DNA of 64,000 nt from Saprospiraceae bacterium (GCA_019187225.1 JABAQQ010000039.1:91580-155579); one strand, 5' to 3'; positions 16,241 to 26,034 are shown, counted from the stretch's first letter. Program-made: numbers and translations. Notes: generated by a model from the sequence alone, not told the origin.

Positions 16241-18541
16241 ATGCGCCGACTTCTGCCCGTCTTGTTTCTTTTCCCATCTTTCCTCTTCGCCCAAACGCCC
16301 GAAATCACGCTCACCCAAGGTCTGGTCATCAATAAATCCTGCCGCGTCAAGCCCGGACCCTACGCACTTTCCGGCGACACGGCCGATGTGTTTTTCCCGT
16401 CAACCCGCCAACCCGCCAACCCGTTGACCTTCCGTCCCGTGGTCACCATTTCCGGCGATAACCTGACCGTTGATTTTCAAACCGCGGAATTGCGCGGTTC
16501 GGGCGACAAGGCATTACCCAGCGAATTTTATGGCGTCGCCATTTTGGTAAAAGGCAAAAACATCACGCTCAGGAATGCCCGCGCCCGCGGCTATAAAATA
16601 GCCCTGTTGGCTGAAGGTGCAGAGGGGCTGACGCTCGAAAATTGCGATTTCTCCTACAACTACCGCCCGCGCCTGCGCTCCATCCGCGAGCGTGAGGATT
16701 TCTCCGACTGGCTCAGTTACCACCACAACGAACAAGATGAATGGCTGCGTTACGGAGCGGGTATCTACCTAAAAAATTGTGTCGAACCTATCATACGTGG
16801 CTGTCGCATCACCGGCAACCAAAACGCACTCCTCATGACAGGCTGTACAGGCGGTCTGGTCTACAACAATACCTTCCATTTCAATTCCGGACTGGGCATC
16901 GGCCTCTATCGCAGCAGCCACAACCGCGTGATGCACAACCGCTTGGACTGGAATGTGCGCGGCTACTCGCACGGCTTCTACCAGCGCGGACAGGATTCGG
17001 CAGGTATCCTGGTCTACGAACAAAGCAGCAACAACCTCATCGCCTTCAACTCCGCCACCCACTCCGGCGACGGTCTCTTTCTCTGGGCCGGCCAGACCAC
17101 GATGGACACCGGCGAAGGCGGTTGCAACGACAATTGGATCTATGGTAACGATTTCAGTTTTGCCCCTACTAATGGCGTCGAGGTCACTTTTTCGCGCAAC
17201 CGCATCCAGGGCAATTATATCAGGGACTGCACCTACGGCATCTGGGGCGGCTACAGCTACGAATCGGTAATCTTTGCCAATATGATCGTCGGCTGCAAAA
17301 CCGCCATCGCCATTGAACACGGCCAGAAGGATACCATCAAACAGAATATTTTTCAGGACGACTCGACAGGGATTTATTTATGGGCACGCGAAACCCAGCC
17401 TTCCGACTGGGGTTACGCTCAGAAACGCGACACCCGCAGCCGCGACAACCTGATTGACCGGAATGTTTTTCTCAATACCCGCAGGCCCCTGAAGATCAGC
17501 GCCTCTCAGAATATTGCAGTCAATGGCGAAAACCTCTTCCAGGGTTTTGAAAAACTCATCGAAACACCCAAACCGAACGAAAAACTGATCTTCTGGCGCA
17601 ACGAAATTTACGGTACCAACGAAGCGATCGCCGAAGTGTGGAAAGACCCTGCCATCGCCGCTTCCAAAAGCCTCAACTTCTCCTACGCCCGCGATCCGGA
17701 AAACCCCTACGCGCCGCTCAACGTCGCATACGGCGAGCTGGCCGAGCCCGATAGCCTGCCCGATGGCATGATGGCGGGTTTGATGCCCGGATTCCCCCGC
17801 GGCCGCCAGTTCATCCTCGTTGACGAGTGGGGCCCCTTCGATTTTCGACGGCCATACCCTGCGCTCGATACCATAACAAAAGACGCCAATGGCCGCGACG
17901 TATACACCCTGACGCTGATCGGCCCTGCTGGCGACTGGCAGATCACCGAAATGCAGGGTGTGATCTCCGTAAGCGAAACGCAGGGCATCGTTCCGGCGAC
18001 GATCTCGATCGTGCGCGACCCGAACAGCCCGCTGGTACGCGTCGAATTCGGATACGCCGGCCCGGAAGTCGTCACGACAGTTTTTGGAGAAAAAATCCCG
18101 CCCGGCCAACCGTATAAATTTGAATTTCAGCGTTTTGAAAAAAAACTGGATTGGCAGGTAAAGTTTTTCAACTACGCATCGGACCATCCTCCTACCCCCG
18201 ATGCGGCGATCACCGCATCGAAACCCGCCTCCGAAATGGTCAGCAGCGACCTTGCATTTGCATGGTGGGGAATCCCAACCGAAGGGGTAGATGCAGACAA
18301 ATTTGCCACCGTCAGCACGAGCGAATTCGACATTGTACCCGGCCAATACGTCATCGAACTGACTTCCGACGACGGCGCGCGGCTTTACCTTGATGGTAAG
18401 CGCCTGATAGACAACTGGGATATACACGAACCCGAGACCGACGAAATTACCGTGACGCTCGGCGGACGCCACCGCATCACCATCGAACATTTCGATGCGG
18501 GCGGTTTTGCGACGCTGGATTTCCGGTTAAGGCCGAAATGA
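16241..18541 (+). CDS. Secreted parallel beta-helix protein with C-terminal PA14-like domain
   Basis: The 766-residue product has a signal peptide (MRRLLPVLFLFPSFLFAQ). Residues about 60-480 form a right-handed parallel beta-helix typical of polysaccharide lyases and mannuronan epimerases (NosD/pectate-lyase type), with repeated short strands such as NITLRNARARGYKIALLAEG and NNLIAFNSATHSGDGLFLW. Residues about 640-766 resemble a PA14 carbohydrate-binding module (FDIVPGQYVIELTSDDGARLYLDGK then HRITIEHFDAGG). It probably acts on or binds a surface or dissolved polysaccharide. No sorting domain is visible. A TTG 7 codons upstream is in frame, but the ATG at 16241 begins the signal peptide. A small 9-bp tandem repeat encodes NPPTRQPANP-like residues near 16403-16434. 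Confidence 0.88.
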   Translation: MRRLLPVLFLFPSFLFAQTPEITLTQGLVINKSCRVKPGPYALSGDTADVFFPSTRQPANPLTFRPVVTISGDNLTVDFQTAELRGSGDKALPSEFYGVAILVKGKNITLRNARARGYKIALLAEGAEGLTLENCDFSYNYRPRLRSIREREDFSDWLSYHHNEQDEWLRYGAGIYLKNCVEPIIRGCRITGNQNALLMTGCTGGLVYNNTFHFNSGLGIGLYRSSHNRVMHNRLDWNVRGYSHGFYQRGQDSAGILVYEQSSNNLIAFNSATHSGDGLFLWAGQTTMDTGEGGCNDNWIYGNDFSFAPTNGVEVTFSRNRIQGNYIRDCTYGIWGGYSYESVIFANMIVGCKTAIAIEHGQKDTIKQNIFQDDSTGIYLWARETQPSDWGYAQKRDTRSRDNLIDRNVFLNTRRPLKISASQNIAVNGENLFQGFEKLIETPKPNEKLIFWRNEIYGTNEAIAEVWKDPAIAASKSLNFSYARDPENPYAPLNVAYGELAEPDSLPDGMMAGLMPGFPRGRQFILVDEWGPFDFRRPYPALDTITKDANGRDVYTLTLIGPAGDWQITEMQGVISVSETQGIVPATISIVRDPNSPLVRVEFGYAGPEVVTTVFGEKIPPGQPYKFEFQRFEKKLDWQVKFFNYASDHPPTPDAAITASKPASEMVSSDLAFAWWGIPTEGVDADKFATVSTSEFDIVPGQYVIELTSDDGARLYLDGKRLIDNWDIHEPETDEITVTLGGRHRITIEHFDAGGFATLDFRLRPK

Positions 18542-18568
18542 CCTTAATGACTTTAACAACGAAAACCA

Positions 18569-18576
18569 TACTTTTG
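18569..18576 (+). promoter_or_regulatory. -7 promoter box of the GT2 gene
   Basis: TACTTTTG matches TAnnTTTG exactly, 27 bases before the TTG start at 18604. Confidence 0.4.
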
Positions 18577-18603
18577 CCCGCCGAAAAAAGTTAACCACCC
18601 GTT

Positions 18604-19320
18604 TTGCAGACACAATTCGTACGCCTCAATGTCATCGTGCCCTGTTACAATCCACCGGAGGGTTGGGCGGAAGCATTGGCCAGGCGGTTTTCGGAATTCA
18701 AGGCAGTAGTGGCCGGCACAGCCGGAGAAACCGGCTTAGTGGTAGTGAACGATGGGTCCAACAGCGACGCTTCCGAACTGATCTTCAAACGTTTATCAGA
18801 GGTATTGCCCGAAGTAAAGATCGTCAGTTATGCCGCCAATCGCGGCAAAGGTTACGCGTTGCGGCAAGGGGTCGCCGCTTCGGATGCGGATTTGCACCTG
18901 GTGACCGACGCGGATTTTCCCTATACCATCGGGAGCATGCGCCGGATCGTCTCCACGCTGATCGAGCAAGGCGGCATTGCTGCGGGCAACCGCGACACGG
19001 CTTATTACGACCGGGTGCCGCTTTTTCGCCGCTGGCTTTCCCAGGGATTGCGTTGGTTGCTGCGCAATGTATTGCGGCAACCCATCGGCGATTCCCAATG
19101 CGGGCTGAAAGGTTTTGACAACGCCGGGAAAAAAGTTTTTTTGGAAACCACGATTGATCGCTTTCTCTTCGACCTCGAATTTCTCATGCTCGCCAACGGG
19201 CGGGTAAAGGTGACGCCTGTGCCGGTAGAATTGCGCGAGGGAGTCACCTTCAGCAAGGTCGGCTGGAAAATCCTCGCTACCGAAGGGCGCAATTTTTTGT
19301 GGTTGTTGCTGAGAAAGTAG
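18604..19320 (+). CDS. GT2-family glycosyltransferase (dolichol-phosphate-mannose-synthase-like)
   Basis: Soluble or membrane-associated GT-A glycosyltransferase of 238 residues. It has the nucleotide-binding start LNVIVPCYNPPEGW, NDGS at 49-52, the metal-binding DADF (102-105), and DSQCGLKGF typical of the polyprenyl-phosphate glycosyltransferase branch. No C-terminal membrane helices. The start must be a TTG: an in-frame TAA lies four codons upstream and no ATG precedes the conserved N-terminus. It is followed after 118 bases by a large membrane protein that resembles a glycan-handling integral protein, so the two may work together, this enzyme making a lipid-linked sugar donor. Confidence 0.88.
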   Translation: MQTQFVRLNVIVPCYNPPEGWAEALARRFSEFKAVVAGTAGETGLVVVNDGSNSDASELIFKRLSEVLPEVKIVSYAANRGKGYALRQGVAASDADLHLVTDADFPYTIGSMRRIVSTLIEQGGIAAGNRDTAYYDRVPLFRRWLSQGLRWLLRNVLRQPIGDSQCGLKGFDNAGKKVFLETTIDRFLFDLEFLMLANGRVKVTPVPVELREGVTFSKVGWKILATEGRNFLWLLLRK

Positions 19321-19438
19321 GTTGACACAGTTGGTAAAGGTTTATAAGGTTGAGAAGGGTTTATATGATTGATAATAACCGCAATAGCACCTCTGATCCA
19401 TTCTTGTAAACCTTCATCTGCCTTCATCCATAAAGAAA

Positions 19439-21868
19439 ATGAAAGGAGTAGATCAAATAGAACATACCCTCTACGACCTCACACACCCGAAGAGGTCCAA
19501 CACATTTTGGGGGTTGCTGGCAGTACTGGCGCTTGCCGCGCTGCTGGTTTGGGTACGGCACGGCAACTGGTTGCGCGCAGCCAACGATTACATGCTGACC
19601 GAATCGCCCGACGGTCTGAAAAACTACATGACGGCAGCCTGGCACGTGGCGCACGATTCGAGCTATGTGCACTACGGCGGCATGGGATACCCTTACGGGG
19701 AGCATGTTCTGTTTACCGACAACCAGCCGGTCATCAGCGCGACCATGCAATGGTGGAGCCGCCACATATCCGACCTGGACGGTCGCGTAGTGGGCATCAT
19801 CAATGGGATTATGGCGGTTTCCCTGTTGCTGGGCGCCGGGGTGATCTTCCTTTTGTTGCGCAAACTCCACTTGCCGGTGTGGTATGCCGGTTTGACGGCG
19901 GTGGCCATGTTGTTCCTGGCGCCGCAGAACTATCGCATTGATGGGCACTTCGCTTTGGCACACACCTGGATACTTCCACTGTTGTTGCTTTTGTTATGCC
20001 GGTATGAAGAACGGCACAGCCGGCGATACCAGAGCCTTCAGATCGGGATACTCGTGTGGCTGGCGGCGCAGATACATTTTTACTATTTCGGGATATCCGC
20101 CTTGTTTCTGGGGCTTTACACTTTAGTGCAATTGTTTTTTGACCCCTCCGCACGCAATTTCAGGGTTCGGCTCAGTCATTTGGTGGTCATGGTGTTGCTG
20201 CCCTTCGTATTATTGAACATTTGGGTTCATTGGTCGGATTACGCTACTGACCGGCCTGCCAGCCCTTATGGTTTTACCTCTTATATCGGCTATTGGGAGG
20301 GAGTGTTTTTGCCGCACCCGGAATTCCCCTTCTACCAGTGGATTGACAAGCATATTATCCCCATCCGGCAGATAGATTTGGAGGCAAGGTCGTATGTAGG
20401 TACGGCCGGGTTTGCGCTCACGCTCTGGCTGATTTTTTTCCGCCGTTTCCGCTTGTTCAAACCTTCGTGGGATGAAGCGGCTTATCACCGCGTGCACAAA
20501 CGCTATCTTTCAGGCATCTTCATCACTTCATTTATCCTGCTTCTTTTTTCGTGTGGCTTTCCATTTGCCATCTCCGGTCTTGAATGGATCGCCGATTATT
20601 TCGGGCCATTTCGCCAGTTTCGCGGTTTGGGGCGTTTCAACTGGATGTTCTTCTATGTGATCAACACCCTGTTGTTCTATATGGTGTGGAACTACAGTAT
20701 TCGGTTCAGAGGTTTTTCGCTCCGATCAAAGTTACTGAACGACGGCGCCCAGGCGGCATCGCCTGCACCTGTTTCCAGATTCCGCTGGGTCCGGTGGGTC
20801 ATTGCACTGGCACCCCTGGTGTTGTTGTCTTACGAAGCCTATGTCTTCCAGAAAAACAGAGTGATACCGCTCAAGCCGAATATGGCGCAGCGTAGCGTGG
20901 CCGTTGCCGCTTACCCCTGGATTGAAAAAGTGGACTATTCGCCATTCCAGGCCTTGATGCCCCTCCCCTATTATCACATCGGTTCGGAGAACATCTGGCT
21001 CGATCTCGATTGGCTGCATTACCCAAGGATGCAGGCTACCGCCTTCCATACCGGAGTACCCGATATCGGGGTGAATATGAGCCGGACTTCTATCGGGAAT
21101 ATGCTGAAATCCGTTCAATTTGCCCTCGGCCCGTTTGAGATACCGGAATTTTTGGACGATCTGCCCGACAACCGCCCCATTGCCCTGATGATCAATCCTT
21201 CGAAATGGGATGAGGTGCAAAAAAAATATCCGCACCTGCTGGAGCCTGCGACACTGGTGCTCGATCATCCCGATATGAAAATTATGTCGCTCATACCGGA
21301 CAGCGTGCGCGCCTGGTCGAAAAAGCAATCCATCGCGATATCCTCCGAAGCAGACAACGCGGCGGTAGTTGCGGCAGGAGAAACCTGGAAATGCGACCGG
21401 GAGCCGGGATGGTTCCTATACCATTCTTACGATTCACTGACATCGGCGGGACATATTTTTCAGGGCAAAGGCGCTTTCCAGGGCAATATGGGCGACAGCG
21501 TCTGGGTTTGGAACAAGCCCCTCCCCCAGGGAGAATACAACATCAGCCTGTGGATTTACGTGAAACAGGACATGGGCATGACGCACGAAATGAAAATTTA
21601 TGAATACAGTCCCACCGACGGCCGGGAAATTATGTACCGGCACGAAGGCCTCCGGTTTTATCTGAAAAGCATCGTGGATGGCTGGGCCTTGTTCGATATG
21701 GAATTCAGTGTGCCGGAAAACAACGCCAATGTGCGTATCTTCCTGCAAAAAAGAGGAATATACGAGCCATTCTTTATGGATGAAATGTTGATCCGGAAAA
21801 GAGATGTGAATTTTTACCGCCGGTCGCCGGGATGGGTATCGCGGAACAATTACTGGTACAAATTTTAA
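19439..21868 (+). CDS. Large integral membrane protein, probably glycosyltransferase-like
   Basis: The 809-residue product has about 11-12 hydrophobic segments in residues 18-470, including a long periplasmic loop after the first helix containing the acidic stretch LTESPDGLKNYMTAAWH (GT-C enzymes carry a catalytic acid at this place). The C-terminal third (about 500-809) is soluble, with a beta-sandwich-like end (GEYNISLWIYVKQDMG... RIFLQKRGIYEPFFMDEMLIRK). It looks like a GT-C-type transferase using lipid-linked sugars, which would fit the preceding GT2 gene, but no family can be named with certainty. Its stop is 5 bases before the dihydroorotase-like start. Confidence 0.7.
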   Translation: MKGVDQIEHTLYDLTHPKRSNTFWGLLAVLALAALLVWVRHGNWLRAANDYMLTESPDGLKNYMTAAWHVAHDSSYVHYGGMGYPYGEHVLFTDNQPVISATMQWWSRHISDLDGRVVGIINGIMAVSLLLGAGVIFLLLRKLHLPVWYAGLTAVAMLFLAPQNYRIDGHFALAHTWILPLLLLLLCRYEERHSRRYQSLQIGILVWLAAQIHFYYFGISALFLGLYTLVQLFFDPSARNFRVRLSHLVVMVLLPFVLLNIWVHWSDYATDRPASPYGFTSYIGYWEGVFLPHPEFPFYQWIDKHIIPIRQIDLEARSYVGTAGFALTLWLIFFRRFRLFKPSWDEAAYHRVHKRYLSGIFITSFILLLFSCGFPFAISGLEWIADYFGPFRQFRGLGRFNWMFFYVINTLLFYMVWNYSIRFRGFSLRSKLLNDGAQAASPAPVSRFRWVRWVIALAPLVLLSYEAYVFQKNRVIPLKPNMAQRSVAVAAYPWIEKVDYSPFQALMPLPYYHIGSENIWLDLDWLHYPRMQATAFHTGVPDIGVNMSRTSIGNMLKSVQFALGPFEIPEFLDDLPDNRPIALMINPSKWDEVQKKYPHLLEPATLVLDHPDMKIMSLIPDSVRAWSKKQSIAISSEADNAAVVAAGETWKCDREPGWFLYHSYDSLTSAGHIFQGKGAFQGNMGDSVWVWNKPLPQGEYNISLWIYVKQDMGMTHEMKIYEYSPTDGREIMYRHEGLRFYLKSIVDGWALFDMEFSVPENNANVRIFLQKRGIYEPFFMDEMLIRKRDVNFYRRSPGWVSRNNYWYKF

Positions 21869-21873
21869 AAACC

Positions 21874-23139
21874 ATGCTGCTTCTGCTTAAAAATGTTCGC
21901 ATTATCACTGAAAAAAGTGAAGGCCGCCCGCAGGACATTTTCATTCGCGACGGAATGATCGAAGCCATCGGCGACGAGCTCCGGTTGGAAAAAAATGCGG
22001 ACATCTGGGAATGGCCGGGCGCCTGCGTTTCGGCAGGTTGGTTCGATGCGGGCGTTCAGGCCTGCGACCCCGGTTATGAGCACCGCGAGGACTTGCACTC
22101 TGCCGCCCGCGCAGCTGCTGCCGGCGGTTTTACAGCGGTGGCTTCTTTTCCCAATACCAATCCGGCGATCCAGTCGAAGTCGGAAGTACTTTATGTAAAA
22201 AACAAAACGGCAGACAGCCCGGTAACCTTTTACCCCATCGGGGCGGTATCGCAAGGCTGCGAGGGCAAAGACCTGGCGGAGTTGTTCGACATGCACTCGG
22301 CAGGCGCCGTCGCCTTCAGCGACGGTCGCAAGGCGGTGCAGGATGCCGGTCTGCTGCTTCGGGCCTTGCAATACGCCAAAGCATTCAATGGCCTGATCCT
22401 CAACGAGCCACACCACAAAACCATCGCCGCAGGAGGCCAGATGCACGAAGGTGTCGTCAGCACCTCGCTGGGCATGAAGGGAGTGCCTGCACTGGCTGAA
22501 GAAATTATGGTACAGCGCGACCTCAGCCTGCTCGAATACGTGCAGGGCCGTCTCCACCTGCACCTGCTTTCCACCGCTAAAAGTGTGGCGCTCGTCCGCG
22601 CCGCCAAAAAATCCGGATTGCCCGTGACGGCCTCCGTCGCCGTCGCTAACCTGTGCTTTACCGACGAAAAACTCGCTTCTTTCGACTCGAACTGGAAGGT
22701 GCTCCCTCCTTTGCGCAGCCAGTCCGATGTCAACGCCCTCCTGGAAGGACTCGCCGACGGCACAATTGATTTCATTTGCTCCAACCACACCCCCTGGGAT
22801 GAAGAGGCGAAAAACCTCGAATTCCCCTATGCCGAATTCGGGATGACGGGCCTGGAGACAGCCTTCGCGTTGTGCCGCACCTATTTAAGCAAACAACTCT
22901 CTGTCAGAGATTTAATAGAAAAAACAGCCGTTGCACCCCGTCGCGTTTTTGGTTTACCCCAACCGGAAATAAAAACCGGTGTCCGCGCTGAACTCACGGT
23001 ATTCCATCCCGATGCGGAGTGGGTTTTTCAGGAAAAAGACATTCGGTCAAAGTCGCACAATACACCGTTCGCCGGCCAGCCATTCATTGGGAAAGTGCTC
23101 GGTATCATCAATAATGGGCAGGCAGTAAAGCACTCGTGA
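21874..23139 (+). CDS. Dihydroorotase homologue lacking metal ligands (pseudo-dihydroorotase)
   Basis: Amidohydrolase-fold protein of 421 residues clearly related to dihydroorotase (pyrimidine synthesis): AAAAGGFTAVASFPNTNP, the GAVAFSDG segment and a C-terminal GVRAELTVFHPD. The canonical metal/substrate motif DxHxHxR(D/E)PG reads DAGVQACDPG (58-67), so both metal His are G60 and Q62 and the substrate Arg is C64. The late catalytic DHAPH motif reads NHTPW, with Asp replaced by Asn. It is therefore unlikely to be catalytic. In Pseudomonas an inactive dihydroorotase scaffolds aspartate transcarbamoylase; a similar role here is inference. The start at 21874 gives a normal N-terminus; five bases separate it from the membrane protein gene. 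Confidence 0.85.
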   Translation: MLLLLKNVRIITEKSEGRPQDIFIRDGMIEAIGDELRLEKNADIWEWPGACVSAGWFDAGVQACDPGYEHREDLHSAARAAAAGGFTAVASFPNTNPAIQSKSEVLYVKNKTADSPVTFYPIGAVSQGCEGKDLAELFDMHSAGAVAFSDGRKAVQDAGLLLRALQYAKAFNGLILNEPHHKTIAAGGQMHEGVVSTSLGMKGVPALAEEIMVQRDLSLLEYVQGRLHLHLLSTAKSVALVRAAKKSGLPVTASVAVANLCFTDEKLASFDSNWKVLPPLRSQSDVNALLEGLADGTIDFICSNHTPWDEEAKNLEFPYAEFGMTGLETAFALCRTYLSKQLSVRDLIEKTAVAPRRVFGLPQPEIKTGVRAELTVFHPDAEWVFQEKDIRSKSHNTPFAGQPFIGKVLGIINNGQAVKHS

Positions 23140-23241
23140 CAGCTGTTCATTCTGTTTTGATCACCCTGCTTTGCGATTTCACAGCTTTGTAACCCGTAAC
23201 TTTGTAATCCGGCAGTCCCGCAACCCTGAAACCATCCGAAT

Positions 23242-24555
23242 ATGTACCTGACCAACCGTTTTTTCTGGTTTTTTGGCATCACGGCGGCTTTGTTCGCCCT
23301 GGCGTACCCCTTCGGGTTGCTGTTCCCGATGGCGCAAACGGTTTTTGTAGCGGCCTCGGCCCTGGTGCTGACCGATGTGGCGCTGCTTTTCTGGAGGAAA
23401 CCCAAAGTCAGCTGCGAGCGGCAAACCAACCCCGTTTTTTCCCTGAGCGATCCCAATCCGGTGTGGTTAAACATTGAAAATCAGGGCGCCTGGCGCCTGA
23501 ATGCGACAATTATGGACGAACTGCCGGTGCAGTTCCAGCGGCGCGATTTTGAAATCAAACTGGCGCTCCAGCCCGGTTCGCCGCGTACGGTCGAATATAA
23601 ATTGACCCCGCTGACACGCGGCGTCTATTCGTTTGGAAATATCAATGTATTCGTGTCTACCCGCCTTGGACTGGTGGAACGCCGCCTTGCGCTCGGGCAG
23701 CTACAGGATGTGAACGTATATCCCTCCATCATCCAGATGAAACGCTACGAACTACGCGCCATGCGCCACATCGCCCACGAAACGGGCATCAAAAAAATGC
23801 GCCGTATCGGACACTCCTACGAGTTCGAGCAGATCAAGAACTACGTTCCGGGGGATGATTACCGCAGTATCAACTGGAAAGCGGCGAGCCGCCGCGCCGC
23901 CCTCATGGTCAATCAATATGAGGATGAGCGCAGCCAGCAGGTGTATTGCATCGTGGATAAAAGCCGGGCAATGAAGATGCCCTTCGAAGGTTTGAGTTTG
24001 ATGGATTACGCCATCAACACTGCACTGGCCATCAGCAACATCATCCTGAAAAAACAGGACAAGGCCGGGTTGCTCACTTTTTCCGATGTCATCGGCGCCA
24101 CGCTGAAAGCCGAACGCGACACGGGCCAACTGACGCGTATCCTCGATGCCCTCTACCGTGAAAAAGAACGCCCCGGAGAATCGAATTACGAACTGCTCTA
24201 CGAAGCCGTGCGGCGGCTCATCGGCGCGCGGTCGCTGTTGCTGCTTTTCACCAATTTTGAAAGCAGTTATGCCCTCGAACGCGCCCTGCCCACCCTGCGC
24301 CGCCTCAACCGCTTCCACCTGCTGGTGGTCGTGTTTTTTGAAAATACCGAAATCCGCCGGCTTGCCTCAGAAGATGTGCAAAAGACCGCCGACATTTACC
24401 GCCAAACAGTGGCGCGGCAATTTTTACAGGAAAAAAAGGAAATGGTGCAGGTACTTCGGCAATACGGCATCCAGGCGATTCTGACCAAGCCGCAGGACTT
24501 GACGTTGAATACGATCAATAAGTATCTGGAGTTGAAGTCAAGGGGGTTGATCTGA
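23242..24555 (+). CDS. DUF58-domain protein
   Basis: The 437-residue product has two N-terminal membrane helices (about 8-50), a beta-rich region (70-160) and the DUF58 core with GHSYEFEQIKNYVPGDDYRSINWKAASR, followed by a von Willebrand A-like fold (YCIVDKSRAMKMP, DxSxx-type metal site altered to DKSRA). DUF58 proteins usually pair with MoxR AAA ATPases in chaperone-like envelope systems. Here the only MoxR gene visible is 18 kb away at 41117. The leader at 23160-23241 contains degenerate GTAAC/TTTGTAA repeats. Confidence 0.88.
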   Translation: MYLTNRFFWFFGITAALFALAYPFGLLFPMAQTVFVAASALVLTDVALLFWRKPKVSCERQTNPVFSLSDPNPVWLNIENQGAWRLNATIMDELPVQFQRRDFEIKLALQPGSPRTVEYKLTPLTRGVYSFGNINVFVSTRLGLVERRLALGQLQDVNVYPSIIQMKRYELRAMRHIAHETGIKKMRRIGHSYEFEQIKNYVPGDDYRSINWKAASRRAALMVNQYEDERSQQVYCIVDKSRAMKMPFEGLSLMDYAINTALAISNIILKKQDKAGLLTFSDVIGATLKAERDTGQLTRILDALYREKERPGESNYELLYEAVRRLIGARSLLLLFTNFESSYALERALPTLRRLNRFHLLVVVFFENTEIRRLASEDVQKTADIYRQTVARQFLQEKKEMVQVLRQYGIQAILTKPQDLTLNTINKYLELKSRGLI

Positions 24556-24562
24556 TTATTTT

Positions 24563-25741
24563 TCAAATGGTTTCCACTGCCGTCACCATCGGCACATACA
24601 ACTCCCCGTTCAGCACATTCCTCGAAATGACGATACGCTGCACTTCGGATGTACCCTCGTATATCTGCGTGATCTTGGCGTCGCGCATCAGGCGCTCGAC
24701 GTGGTATTCTTTCACGAAGCCGTAACCGCCGTGGATCTGTACGGCTTCGGTGGTCTGGCGCATAGCGACTTCGGAAGCGAATACTTTGGCCATGGCTGCC
24801 GCCTGGTCGTAGTTCATGTTCTGGTCTTTCATCATAGCGGCACGGTATACCAGCAGGCGGGCGGCTTCCACCTGAGTCGCCATATCGGCAATTTTAAAGG
24901 CGATCGCCTGGTGCTGGCTGATGGGTTTTCCGAAGGCGCTGCGTTCTTTGGAATAGGCAACGGCAAGTTCATAGGCGCCAGCCGCGATGCCCAGAGCTTG
25001 GGAAGCGATGCCGATCCGCCCGCCGGAGAGGGTTTTCATGGCGAATTTGAACCCGAAACCGTCCTCCCCGATACGGTTGGCTTTCGGCACTTTCACGTCG
25101 TTGTACATGATCGAGGTCGTGTCCGAGGAGCGGATGCCGAGTTTGTCCTCCTTCGCGCCGATGGTCACACCCGGGGAATCGGCTTCCACGATGAGACAGT
25201 TGATGCCGCGGTGCCCTTTGTCCGGGTAGGTTTGCGCCATTACGAGGTGGAGTTTGGACGTAGCGCCATTGGTGATCCAGTTTTTCGTACCGTTCAGCAG
25301 ATAGTGGTCGCCCATGTCCACAGCGGTGGTGCGCTGGCTGGTCGCGTCACTGCCCGCTTCGGGTTCGGAGAGACAGAACGAGCCGATCCATTCACCCGTG
25401 ACGAGTTTGGGCAGGTATTTTTGCTTTTGTTCTTCTGTGCCATACTTTTCGACTCCCCAACAAACCAGCGAATTGTTGACGGACATGATGACCGAGCAGG
25501 AGTTATCCACTTTACTGATCTCTTCCATCGCCAACACATAGGAAAGCGTATCCATACCTCCACCGCCGTATTCAGGCGACACCATCATGCCGAGGAAGCC
25601 GAGTTCGCCCATTTTTTTGACTTGTTCATAGGGATAAATCCCCTTGGAATCGCGCTCGATGACGCCGGGTTTCAGTTCGTTTTGGGCAAAATCACGTGCC
25701 GCTTGCTGTACGGCGAGATGTTCTTCGGTCAGGTGAAACAT
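24563..25741 (-). CDS. Acyl-CoA dehydrogenase (short-chain/butyryl type)
   Basis: FAD-dependent enzyme of 392 residues that introduces the alpha-beta double bond in beta-oxidation. It has the FAD/substrate signature CLSEPEAGSDATSQRT, WITNG, and the C-terminal MRDAKITQIYEGTSEVQR with catalytic Glu in IYEGT, as in the short/medium-chain branch. The length is standard. The start at 25741 is set by the family N-terminus MFHLTEEHLAVQQAARDF; the frame is open upstream through repeat DNA, which is not part of the protein. It is convergent with the DUF58 gene (7-base gap). No electron-transfer flavoprotein gene is adjacent. Confidence 0.95.
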   Translation of the reverse strand: MFHLTEEHLAVQQAARDFAQNELKPGVIERDSKGIYPYEQVKKMGELGFLGMMVSPEYGGGGMDTLSYVLAMEEISKVDNSCSVIMSVNNSLVCWGVEKYGTEEQKQKYLPKLVTGEWIGSFCLSEPEAGSDATSQRTTAVDMGDHYLLNGTKNWITNGATSKLHLVMAQTYPDKGHRGINCLIVEADSPGVTIGAKEDKLGIRSSDTTSIMYNDVKVPKANRIGEDGFGFKFAMKTLSGGRIGIASQALGIAAGAYELAVAYSKERSAFGKPISQHQAIAFKIADMATQVEAARLLVYRAAMMKDQNMNYDQAAAMAKVFASEVAMRQTTEAVQIHGGYGFVKEYHVERLMRDAKITQIYEGTSEVQRIVISRNVLNGELYVPMVTAVETI

Positions 25742-25785
25742 TTTTCTGACGGTTGACGGTGAATGGTTGACGGTTGACGGCTTTT
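25742..25785. repeat. Short-period leader repeat before the acyl-CoA dehydrogenase gene
   Basis: On the coding (minus) strand, four copies of CCGTCAA/CCATTCA units with 7-bp spacing end about 6 bases before the ATG. Confidence 0.75.
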
Positions 25786-25879
25786 TACTGTGGTGAAGCC
25801 GTTTTTCAGCGACAAAAGTACATGATTTCGCCATTTCCTTTGGAACACGTCCTTCTAAGTATGTGGACAAAATAAATTG

Positions 25880-25945
25880 ACGTTGGACGTTGGACGTTTG
25901 ACCGTGACAACCAATCATTTAGTCCAATGTCCAATGTCAAAAATC
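25880..25945. repeat. Short-period repeats (GACGTTG and CCAATGT units)
   Basis: Three copies of a GACGTTG-type 7-bp unit (25880-25901) are followed, after a spacer, by AGTCCAATGTCCAATGTC (25920-25937). They lie between the divergent acyl-CoA dehydrogenase and M29 peptidase genes. The CCAATGT unit recurs at 29095-29152. Confidence 0.75.
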
Positions 25946-26034
25946 CAAAGGCCGCCTGTTTAAAACCGCCATTTTCAGAAAGTTTAGCATGCTTCAAACT
26001 TAAAAATTTCGGTTGCGACCATTTTCTTTGCCTG

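Noticed and set aside
17378-18490. 370-codon minus-strand frame opposite the beta-helix gene
   Set aside because: Antisense to a signal-peptide-bearing protein, no homology recognised.
24701-25756. 351-codon plus-strand frame opposite the acyl-CoA dehydrogenase gene
   Set aside because: Antisense shadow of a well-conserved gene; composition follows the codon bias of the opposite strand.
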